Made by a program: the position numbers and the translations under genes. A DNA stretch of 12,867 nt from UBA7446 sp964014735. GTDB taxonomy: Bacteria > Bacteroidota > Bacteroidia > Flavobacteriales > Flavobacteriaceae. The stretch's first letter is position 1. Each line of letters begins with the position of its first letter. The notes beneath the pieces were generated by a model, which saw only the letters and a list, made by a program, of their open reading frames with translations, made no database searches and was not told where the DNA came from. The stretch is from contig CAXHBH010000033.1 of NCBI GenBank assembly GCA_964014735.1, positions 1 through 12,867 on the forward strand, given 5' to 3'. Shown in pieces: positions 1-6,418 of this stretch.

Positions 1-2177
1 TATATTCCCTAACCCTTCCAGCTGGACGCTACCAAATAATCTATCAAAACATCGGGTTTGAGGTCGCAAGTATCCAAGTTGATCTCGACCAAGATCGGAA
101 TTTGGATATCTCATTGAGTGTGCAAAGCGAAGAACTCGATGAAGTAGTGATTACAGATGATATTGAGCGCATACGCATGAGATCCCCTGAGATGAGCATC
201 AACCGACTTTCGGCCAAGACCATCAAACAAACCCCCGTAGTTTTTGGTGAGTCAGATGTGCTAAAAACCATACAGCTTTTGCCTGGGGTAACAAGTGCAG
301 GTGAAGGAGCATCGGGTTTTAATGTTCGGGGTGGTGGCGCTGATCAAAACCTAATCCTACTCGATGAAGCAACCATATTTAACTCTTCCCACCTTTTTGG
401 TTTTTTCTCTGTTTTCAACTCAGATGCTATCAAAGATATTCAGCTCTACAAAGGGGGTATACCAGCTGCTTATGGTGGAAGGGTTTCTTCCGTACTCCGT
501 ATTGACCAAAAAGAAGGTGCCAAAGACCGCTTGCGCTTTAACGGCGGAATAGGCGCTGTGTCAAGTAGGGGATTACTAGAAGGGCCACTTGGAAAAGGCT
601 CATTTCTTTTGGCCGGAAGGGGCACCTATGCCCACCTGTTCTTAAAAGCCTTTGACCAACCCAACGCTGCGTATTTCTACGACCTAAACACCAAAATTAC
701 GTTGCCCATAGACGAAAATAATCGCCTGCTGCTTTCTGGCTATTTTGGAAGAGATGTGGTCTCCTTTGACAATACCTTTAAAAACACCTATGGCAATACA
801 GTAGTAAATCTTCGTTGGAATCGTATTTTTTCACCAAAAATATTTGGAAACCTCTCCTTAATTTACAGTGACTATTACTATGGGCTCGCACTGGACTTTG
901 TAGGTTTTGACTGGGATTCAGGTATTCAAAACTTTAATATCAAATACGACTTAAGCTATAATATTTCTGAAAAAATCTCATTGGAAACTGGGGTGCAAGG
1001 CACCTACTATAGCTTTAACCCTGGCTATATACAGCCACTAGCCGCCACATCTGGTTTTAACCCCGAACAACTGCAAAGCAAGTTTGCAGCCGAAGGCTCA
1101 ATCTACCTCAGCGCCAAACACGATATTTCATCCAAGATGGCGCTACAGTATGGCCTGCGCATCAACCAGTTTAACCGTTTGGCACAATCTGGTTTGTTGG
1201 AATATGCCAATGCACAGCCGCTTATTTACAACCCAACCTTGGGGATATATCTAAAAGGCATCACGGTTGGTTTCTACAATAAAGCAGAAAGCAAGCAAAA
1301 TTACACCAATATCGAACCTCGATTTACCCTTGCTTATCGCCTAAATCGAAGTGCATGGAAAGCAAGCTATCAGCGTGTAAACCAATATTTACACCTGATA
1401 TCCAATACCACTTCCCCCACACCTTTAGACGTTTGGACACCAAGTGGGCGTTATCTCAAGCCCCAACAGTCCGACCAATGGGCATTGGGATATGTGACCG
1501 AAAGAGAAAATGGCAATTCACTTGAAGCAGAAATCTTCTATAAACACACAGTTAATAGATATGACTATATAGATGGTGCTGAACTGGTCGCCAACAAAGC
1601 CATAGAGCAAATATTACTTCCTGGAATTGCAAGGGCTTACGGCCTAGAGTTATTGTTCAAAAAAACACAAGGAAAGGTTACTGGAATCGCGGGCTACACC
1701 TTGTCACGAGCCGAACAAAAAACACCCGGGCAATACGCCAACGAACCAGGAATTAATCAAGGTACTTGGTACCGATCGGCCTATGACAAAACCCATGACC
1801 TGAGCCTGAATGTGAGCTATAATCATAGCAAAAAATGGAAATGGGATGCCAATGCGATACTACAAACCGGCCAACCCATTACCTACCCACTGGGACAATA
1901 TGAATTTATGGGAACTAGCGTACCTAGCTTTGGACAGCGCAACGGGCAGCGACTGCCTGCCTACCACCGCATAGACGTTGCTGCAACACTAACAACGAAA
2001 AAACAACAAGACAAAAAAATAAAAGCAAGCTGGGTATTTGGTATTTACAATATATATAACAGAAGAAATGCCGCTACAATCAGTTTTAAACAAGATCCTG
2101 AAACAGGAAAAAATCAAGCTTACAAGCTGTCAATTTTTGGCATCATTCCTTCTGTAACTTTTAACATACGTTTCTGA
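1..2177 (+). CDS. TonB-dependent outer-membrane receptor, 5' end outside the window
   Basis: Outer-membrane active transporter that takes up a ligand using energy passed from TonB-ExbBD; the substrate cannot be read from sequence. The reading frame is open from the first complete codon at 3, giving 724 visible residues. The first ~40 residues look like the end of a CarboxypepD_reg-like beta-sandwich domain, followed by the linker ELDEVVIT. The plug domain then runs from about residue 74 (IKQTP) and contains NVRGG (107-111) and DQNLILLDEA (114-123), typical of Bacteroidota receptors. The rest is beta-barrel, rich in aromatic and alternating residues, and it ends in a C-terminal Phe (NIRF), the usual outer-membrane insertion signal. 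Signal peptide and true start lie upstream of the window. The TTG at 102 sits inside the conserved N-terminal domain and is not a start. The stop overlaps the next ATG by one base, so the receptor and the DUF4249 lipoprotein are probably translationally coupled. It lacks the length and SusD partner of SusC proteins. Confidence 0.93.
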   Translation, partial: YSLTLPAGRYQIIYQNIGFEVASIQVDLDQDRNLDISLSVQSEELDEVVITDDIERIRMRSPEMSINRLSAKTIKQTPVVFGESDVLKTIQLLPGVTSAGEGASGFNVRGGGADQNLILLDEATIFNSSHLFGFFSVFNSDAIKDIQLYKGGIPAAYGGRVSSVLRIDQKEGAKDRLRFNGGIGAVSSRGLLEGPLGKGSFLLAGRGTYAHLFLKAFDQPNAAYFYDLNTKITLPIDENNRLLLSGYFGRDVVSFDNTFKNTYGNTVVNLRWNRIFSPKIFGNLSLIYSDYYYGLALDFVGFDWDSGIQNFNIKYDLSYNISEKISLETGVQGTYYSFNPGYIQPLAATSGFNPEQLQSKFAAEGSIYLSAKHDISSKMALQYGLRINQFNRLAQSGLLEYANAQPLIYNPTLGIYLKGITVGFYNKAESKQNYTNIEPRFTLAYRLNRSAWKASYQRVNQYLHLISNTTSPTPLDVWTPSGRYLKPQQSDQWALGYVTERENGNSLEAEIFYKHTVNRYDYIDGAELVANKAIEQILLPGIARAYGLELLFKKTQGKVTGIAGYTLSRAEQKTPGQYANEPGINQGTWYRSAYDKTHDLSLNVSYNHSKKWKWDANAILQTGQPITYPLGQYEFMGTSVPSFGQRNGQRLPAYHRIDVAATLTTKKQQDKKIKASWVFGIYNIYNRRNAATISFKQDPETGKNQAYKLSIFGIIPSVTFNIRF

Positions 2178-2974
2178 TGAAAAAAATTATGTGTTTTTTG
2201 GGACTACTTTTGCTGGGCTGTGAGGACCCGATAGAAGTAGCACTACCAGCAGTAGAAAACAAATTAGTAATAGATGCCATGCTTTGGCGCAACATAGGAG
2301 AAACCTCAGGGAGTTTAGAGGTAATTGTATCACGAACCACGAGTTACTACAACGAAGAAGTGCCTTATGTGTCAAATGCAACGGTCTCACTGCAAGCAAA
2401 CGACATGGTTTTTTTGGCGCAAGAAGATGTGCCGGGGCATTATTATATTTACGATCTTAACATAGCAGTAGACACCAATTTTACCCTCAGCCTGAATGTT
2501 GATGGAGCAACATACACAGCCAACGAGTCGTTGGTGCTATCAACCTCCTTCGACAACGTCCTCCAGGGCGATAATACGCTTATTTCTGGAGATCAAACTG
2601 AAGCTATAGTGACACTTTCAGACAGGCCAGAAGTTGGTAACTATTACCTTTTGGATTTTGGATACAACAATTTATTTGTAACACGAGATGAGTTTTATAA
2701 CGGGAATCAAATTAGCTTTTCATTTTTCTACGATAAATATTTTCCAAAAAACACGCCAACACCCATTTATTTGATGGGAGTAGATAAAGATTTCTACACC
2801 TACATGCAAATTTTAATATCTCATACAGGACAAGACGCTGGTGGTCCTTTTGCCACGGCAAAGTCTACCCTACGTGGCAATATCCAAAACACCACTAACA
2901 ACAATGACTTTCCTTTGGGCTATTTTCGGGTAATAGAGCGAGATAGTTTTATTTTTACAGCCGTGGAAGATTAA
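2177..2974 (+). CDS. DUF4249 family lipoprotein, partner of the TonB-dependent receptor
   Basis: A 265-residue lipoprotein of unknown biochemical function. The N-terminus has two lysines, a hydrophobic stretch and a lipobox LLGC with the lipidated Cys at residue 15. The next residues, Glu-Asp-Pro, are acidic, which in Bacteroidota can mark export of the lipoprotein to the cell surface (inference). The body is beta-rich without a recognisable catalytic motif. The last part (DFPLGYFRVIERDS) resembles the end of DUF4249 proteins, and DUF4249 genes typically sit directly after TonB-dependent receptors as here. At 265 residues it is on the short side but seems complete. The ATG at 2177 shares its A with the receptor stop TGA, which implies coupling. 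Likely role by analogy with SusC/SusD pairs: an extracellular accessory or ligand-binding lid for the receptor. The family assignment is from recall of sequence features. Confidence 0.8.
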   Translation: MKKIMCFLGLLLLGCEDPIEVALPAVENKLVIDAMLWRNIGETSGSLEVIVSRTTSYYNEEVPYVSNATVSLQANDMVFLAQEDVPGHYYIYDLNIAVDTNFTLSLNVDGATYTANESLVLSTSFDNVLQGDNTLISGDQTEAIVTLSDRPEVGNYYLLDFGYNNLFVTRDEFYNGNQISFSFFYDKYFPKNTPTPIYLMGVDKDFYTYMQILISHTGQDAGGPFATAKSTLRGNIQNTTNNNDFPLGYFRVIERDSFIFTAVED

Positions 2975-2976
2975 TC

Positions 2977-3195
2977 ATGAATAAAAAAAATCTTTTTCGG
3001 GGTCTTCGTACTATGGCATACGCTGTGGTACTGGCATTCATTGGTCCCACAGTACTGACTTCTGCGTTTAAAAATCAAGAGCATGCCATGTATATTCCCG
3101 TTTTAGTTGTTGCCATACTGATATGCGCTGCTTCAATTGTTTTTGGTTTTTGGGGTATTCGACTAATGGTTAAAGGTCTTTTTGGTGAAGAATAA
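2977..3195 (+). CDS. Small two-helix membrane protein, DUF6095-like
   Basis: A 72-residue protein with a basic N-terminus (MNKKNLFRGLR), a first membrane helix at about residues 13-31, a short polar loop (FKNQEHAMY), a second helix at about 40-64 and a short tail ending in GEE. This pattern, including FIGPTVLTSAFKNQ and YIPVL, resembles the DUF6095 family of Flavobacteriia, whose function is unknown. The start is only 2 bases after the DUF4249 stop, so it is probably transcribed with the two upstream genes. The thrS promoter lies between it and thrS. Nothing in the sequence reveals an activity. Confidence 0.75.
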   Translation: MNKKNLFRGLRTMAYAVVLAFIGPTVLTSAFKNQEHAMYIPVLVVAILICAASIVFGFWGIRLMVKGLFGEE

Positions 3196-3236
3196 GCGCT
3201 TACTAAACCAAAAAAAGATTAAGAAATAAAAAGTGC

Positions 3237-3266
3237 TTGACCTCTCCAACAATCCGCTTATCTTTG
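3237..3266 (+). promoter_or_regulatory. Bacteroidota-type promoter of thrS-infC-rpmI-rplT
   Basis: TTG at 3237-3239 and TATCTTTG at 3259-3266, separated by 19 bases, match the phylum's -33 TTG / -7 TAnnTTTG pattern exactly. The -7 box ends 7 bases before the thrS ATG, so the predicted 5' leader is only about 0-4 nucleotides. The rest of the 78-base gap (3196-3273) is A-rich, with no terminator hairpin or T-box-like structure. Confidence 0.7.
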
Positions 3267-3273
3267 TTGCTCC

Positions 3274-5223
3274 ATGAGTACAACAATTGATATTCGTTTG
3301 CCCAACGGGGCAATAAAGCAAATGCCTAACGGCAGTACACCCTATGAAGTAGCACTATCTATAGGCGAGGGACTTGCCCGAGCGGTCATATCTGCATCCT
3401 ATAATGGCAACATCATAGAAGTAACAAGTCCACTTATAGAAGATGGTGAGCTAGTGCTGTATACTTGGAATGACGATGTGGGTAAAAAAGCCTTTTGGCA
3501 CTCCAGCGCACACCTGCTGGCACAAGCACTAGAGCAGATGTATTCAGGCATAAAACTCACCATAGGCCCAGCCATTGACAGCGGTTTCTATTACGATATA
3601 GACCCGGCTGAACACAGCATTTCAGAAAAAGACCTGCCCGCTATTGAAAAATGCATGATTGAACTCGCAAGGGGGAAACACGCTTTTGCTTTGCGATCGG
3701 TTTCTAAATCAGAAGCCCTTTCGTTTTATAAAAAAGCAGGAAACGAATACAAAACAGAACTTATTGAAGGGCTTGATGATGGAAACATAACCTTTTGTGA
3801 TCATGCTGACTTTACCGATTTGTGTCGTGGAGGACACATACCAAACACTGGAATTATCAAGGCCGTAAAGCTCATCAATATTGCAGGTGCTTATTGGCGT
3901 GGCAACGAAGAAAACAAACAACTTACTCGAATTTATGGGGTGTCGTTTCCAAAGCAAAAACTACTCACAGAGCACCTTGAACTGTTAGAAGAAGCAAAGA
4001 AACGCGACCATCGCAAGCTTGGCGCTGAACTCGGATTATTCACCTTCTCCAAAAAAGTAGGACAAGGACTGCCGCTTTGGCTACCCAAAGGAGCAGCACT
4101 GCGCGAAAGACTCGAGCAGTTTTTGCGCAAAGCGCAAACCAAAGCGGGCTATCAACAAGTTGTAACGCCGCATATTGGACAAAAAGAATTGTATGTTACT
4201 TCTGGACACTATGAAAAATATGGTGCCGATAGCTTTCAACCCATAAACACACCCGCAGAAGGAGAAGAATTTTTGCTTAAACCCATGAATTGTCCGCACC
4301 ACTGTGAAATTTATAATGCCTCTCAATGGAGTTATCGAGATTTACCTATTCGGTATGCCGAGTTTGGTACGGTGTATCGTTATGAACAAAGCGGGGAACT
4401 ACACGGACTTACACGTGCGCGTGGTTTTACCCAAGATGATGCACATATTTTTTGTACACCTGAGCAACTAAATGATGAGTTTATAGGTGTTATTGATTTG
4501 GTGCTTTATGTGTTTAATGCCTTAGGCTTTAGCGAATTTAAAACCCAAGTATCAGTGCGAGACCCTGAAAAACCCGAGAAATATATTGGTGATACAAAAT
4601 TGTGGGAAAAAGCTGAACAAGCCATTGTTGCCGCTGCGAAACAAAAAGGGTTGGACTATGTAGTTGAAAAAGGCGAAGCCGCTTTTTATGGCCCAAAACT
4701 GGATTTTATGGTGAAAGATGCCTTGGGTAGAAGCTGGCAGTTAGGCACAATACAGGTAGATTACAACCTACCTGAGCGTTTTAATCTCAATTATAAAGGG
4801 AACGATAATGAGCTGCATAGGCCTGTGATGATACACCGTGCGCCTTTCGGAAGCATGGAAAGGTTTGTGGCTATTTTAATTGAACATACAGGAGGTAATT
4901 TCCCATTATGGCTCAATCCAACACAGGTACAGCTCCTCTGTGTGAGTGAAAAGCATGAAAAATACTCGAAAAAAGTTTCAGATTTCTTAGAAAATAACGA
5001 AATTCGCGCCCTCGTGGACAATAGAAATGAAACCATTGGAAAAAAAATCCGCGAAGCTGAAATGAGCAAGGTGCCTTTTATGGCCATCATAGGCGAACAA
5101 GAAGCTGCGCAAGAAACGGTTTCCATTAGAGCCCACGGGGGAAACGATCTAGGGACCATGTCCTTAGCATCATTTGCAGAAATGATAAAAAGTCACGCTG
5201 CAGATGAATTAAAATCATTTTAA
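3274..5223 (+). CDS. thrS: Threonine-tRNA ligase (ThrRS)
   Basis: Cytoplasmic class II aminoacyl-tRNA synthetase that charges tRNA-Thr using threonine and ATP. The 649-residue protein is full length. The N-terminal TGS domain covers about residues 1-65. The editing domain that removes mis-acylated Ser keeps His76, His80 (HSSAH), Cys184 and His188 (CRGGH). The catalytic core has the zinc ligands Cys340 (MNCPHH), His391 (DDAHIF) and His521 (MIHRAP), motif 2 around Arg369 (TVYRYE) and motif 3 at GSMERF with Arg530. The anticodon-binding domain is about residues 550-649. The ATG at 3274 fits the family's usual N-terminus, a few residues before the IRLPNG strand. It is the first gene of thrS-infC-rpmI-rplT, the order also known from E. 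coli, with infC starting about 20 bases after its stop. No T-box or operator-like hairpin is visible upstream. The gene has its own promoter and an extremely short predicted leader. Confidence 0.98.
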   Translation: MSTTIDIRLPNGAIKQMPNGSTPYEVALSIGEGLARAVISASYNGNIIEVTSPLIEDGELVLYTWNDDVGKKAFWHSSAHLLAQALEQMYSGIKLTIGPAIDSGFYYDIDPAEHSISEKDLPAIEKCMIELARGKHAFALRSVSKSEALSFYKKAGNEYKTELIEGLDDGNITFCDHADFTDLCRGGHIPNTGIIKAVKLINIAGAYWRGNEENKQLTRIYGVSFPKQKLLTEHLELLEEAKKRDHRKLGAELGLFTFSKKVGQGLPLWLPKGAALRERLEQFLRKAQTKAGYQQVVTPHIGQKELYVTSGHYEKYGADSFQPINTPAEGEEFLLKPMNCPHHCEIYNASQWSYRDLPIRYAEFGTVYRYEQSGELHGLTRARGFTQDDAHIFCTPEQLNDEFIGVIDLVLYVFNALGFSEFKTQVSVRDPEKPEKYIGDTKLWEKAEQAIVAAAKQKGLDYVVEKGEAAFYGPKLDFMVKDALGRSWQLGTIQVDYNLPERFNLNYKGNDNELHRPVMIHRAPFGSMERFVAILIEHTGGNFPLWLNPTQVQLLCVSEKHEKYSKKVSDFLENNEIRALVDNRNETIGKKIREAEMSKVPFMAIIGEQEAAQETVSIRAHGGNDLGTMSLASFAEMIKSHAADELKSF

Positions 5224-5243
5224 GTCAATTAAATTCGTTTGTT

Positions 5244-5795
5244 ATAGCGATACGTAGAAGAAGAAGCAGAGGACCTGCTCGGATCATAAAAGAAGACAAG
5301 CATCGAATCAATGAAAAGATTCGCGCTCGAGAGGTGCGTTTAGTTGGCGACAATGTAAAAATGGGTGTTTATCCATTGCAAAAGGCCTTACAAAAGGCAA
5401 ATTACTTGGAGTTGGATTTGGTTGAAATTTCACCTAACGCTGCTCCACCGGTGTGTAAAATCATCGATTATAAAAAATTCCTTTACGAGCAAAAAAAGCG
5501 CGAAAAGGTAATGAAGGCAAACGCCTCAAAAGTGGTTTTAAAAGAAATTCGCTTTGGACCACAAACTGATGAGCACGATTACGAGTTTAAGAAAAAACAC
5601 GCAATCAAATTCTTGGAAGAAGGTGCAAAGCTTAAGGCATTTGTGTTTTTTAAAGGACGCTCAATCGTTTTTAAAGAACAAGGCCATATTTTGTTGCTGA
5701 GATTAGCACAAGACTTGGAGGATTACGGTAAAGTTGAACAGTTGCCTAAGTTAGAAGGAAAACGGATGATCATGTTGATGAATCCGAAAAAATAA
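5244..5795 (+). CDS. infC: Translation initiation factor IF-3, probable ATA start
   Basis: Binds the 30S subunit, prevents premature 50S joining and checks the start codon-initiator tRNA pairing. From the proposed ATA at 5244 the protein has 183 residues. It has a basic N-terminal segment (AIRRRR), the conserved start of the N-domain (RINEKIRAREVRLVGDN, residues 21-37), LVEISPNAAPPVCKIIDY, a lysine-rich linker helix, and the C-domain with KEIRFGPQTDEHDY and KLEGKRMIML. The first ATG/GTG/TTG in frame is GTG at 5334, which would delete the conserved residues before EVRLVGDN. Upstream, the frame stays open only to a TGA at 5205-5207, and no standard start occurs between. Initiation must therefore use a rare codon. 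ATA at 5244 places Ala-Ile-Arg-Arg directly after the start, as I recall for related IF3 proteins. ATT at 5208 or 5217 are less likely alternatives. A non-canonical start is the known basis of IF3 autoregulation in E. coli (AUU). No Shine-Dalgarno is visible. Confidence 0.9.
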   Translation: MAIRRRRSRGPARIIKEDKHRINEKIRAREVRLVGDNVKMGVYPLQKALQKANYLELDLVEISPNAAPPVCKIIDYKKFLYEQKKREKVMKANASKVVLKEIRFGPQTDEHDYEFKKKHAIKFLEEGAKLKAFVFFKGRSIVFKEQGHILLLRLAQDLEDYGKVEQLPKLEGKRMIMLMNPKK

Positions 5796-5807
5796 AAGGA
5801 AGTAGTT

Positions 5808-6005
5808 ATGCCTAAAATGAAAACAAAATCGAGTGCTAAGAAACGCTTTAAGCTCACAGGCACGGGTAAAATCAAACGCAAACACGCGTTTAAGAGTCAT
5901 ATTTTGACTAAAAAATCTAAAAAGCGTAAGCTCAAGTTAACCCACAGTGGGTTAGTACATGAAAGTGACGCCGATAACATCAAGGAACAACTTCGTTTAA
6001 AATAA
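5808..6005 (+). CDS. rpmI: 50S ribosomal protein bL35
   Basis: A 65-residue, very basic ribosomal protein of the large subunit. MPKMKTKSSAKKRFKLTGTG, the KRKHAF segment and the later HILTKKSKKRKL segment are characteristic of bL35, and the length is the family norm. It lies 12 bases after infC. An AAGGA at 5796-5800, 7 bases before the ATG, is a fair Shine-Dalgarno match, which is unusual among the genes in this window. The stop is doubled (TAATAA, 6003-6008). Confidence 0.97.
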   Translation: MPKMKTKSSAKKRFKLTGTGKIKRKHAFKSHILTKKSKKRKLKLTHSGLVHESDADNIKEQLRLK

Positions 6006-6013
6006 TAATAACC

Positions 6014-6053
6014 TGAAGTCGGCTTTAAAAGTGAGATTCTCCGCCTGCTTCAC
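6014..6053 (+). promoter_or_regulatory. Possible structured leader between rpmI and rplT
   Basis: The 60-base gap between rpmI and rplT holds two weak, mutually exclusive hairpins sharing one 3' arm. In one, TGAAG (6014-6018) pairs with CTTCA (6048-6052), and GGC (6021-6023) with GCC (6043-6045). In the other, GTGA (6031-6034) pairs with TCAC (6050-6053). bL20 is known to repress its own mRNA in E. coli and B. subtilis, so a leader here is plausible, but the stems are short and may be chance. Confidence 0.25.
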
Positions 6054-6065
6054 CAATACTACATT

Positions 6066-6410
6066 ATGCCAAGATCAGTAAATGCTGTTGCATCACGCGC
6101 AAGAAGAAAGAAGATTTTAAAACAAGCCAAAGGCTACTTTGGTCGTAGAAAAAACGTTCGGACAGTTGCCAAAAATGCTGTTGACAAAGCTATGCTTTAT
6201 GCATATCGCGACCGTAGAAATAAAAAACGCAGCTTCCGTGCATTGTGGATTACACGCATCAATGCGGGTGCTCGATTACACGGCATGTCCTATTCACAGT
6301 TTATGGGTAAAGTAAGTGGAAATAATATTGTATTAAATCGTAAGGTGTTGGCTGACTTGGCCATGAACCACCCAGAAGCTTTTAAGGCTGTTGTTGAAAA
6401 AGTAAAATAA
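6066..6410 (+). CDS. rplT: 50S ribosomal protein bL20
   Basis: A 114-residue early-assembly protein of the large subunit that binds 23S rRNA. The N-terminus (MPRSVNAVASRARRKKILK, KGYFGRRKN) is the long basic extension. The globular part has YAYRDRRNKKR, FRALWITRINAGAR and the C-terminal FKAVVEKVK. The length matches the family. It follows rpmI after 60 bases and ends the thrS cluster; pheS and pheT do not follow, unlike in E. coli. Its stop lies 8 bases from the stop of dnaB on the other strand, with no terminator hairpin between. Confidence 0.98.
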   Translation: MPRSVNAVASRARRKKILKQAKGYFGRRKNVRTVAKNAVDKAMLYAYRDRRNKKRSFRALWITRINAGARLHGMSYSQFMGKVSGNNIVLNRKVLADLAMNHPEAFKAVVEKVK

Positions 6411-6418
6411 GTAGTTAA

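Noticed and set aside
102..104. TTG at 102 as the start of the TonB receptor
   Set aside because: The frame is open to the window edge and the upstream codons encode a CarboxypepD_reg-like domain; the gene simply enters from outside.
3194..3201. AAGCGCTT palindrome at the end of the DUF6095-like gene
   Set aside because: An 8-base palindrome overlapping a stop codon is expected by chance and lacks a T-run to act as a terminator.
3196..3273. T-box riboswitch or attenuator ahead of thrS
   Set aside because: The gap is 78 bases and A-rich with no stem-loop series or T-box sequence, and the promoter lies at its very end.
4791..5159. 122-residue antisense frame opposite thrS, and other antisense frames such as 8232-8624 opposite accA
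   Set aside because: They lie wholly within strongly conserved genes, have no recognisable domain and no start context; they are shadow frames.
5234..5241. TTCGTTTG as a -7 box for infC
   Set aside because: It deviates from TAnnTTTG at the second position, has no TTG at -33 and lies inside a tight operon.
5334..5795. GTG at 5334 as the infC start
   Set aside because: It would remove the conserved basic and RINEKIRARE segment encoded in the same open frame upstream.
6411..6418. Bacteroidales-1 type RNA downstream of rplT
   Set aside because: As I recall, that RNA tends to occur downstream of L20 genes, but only 8 bases separate rplT from dnaB here.
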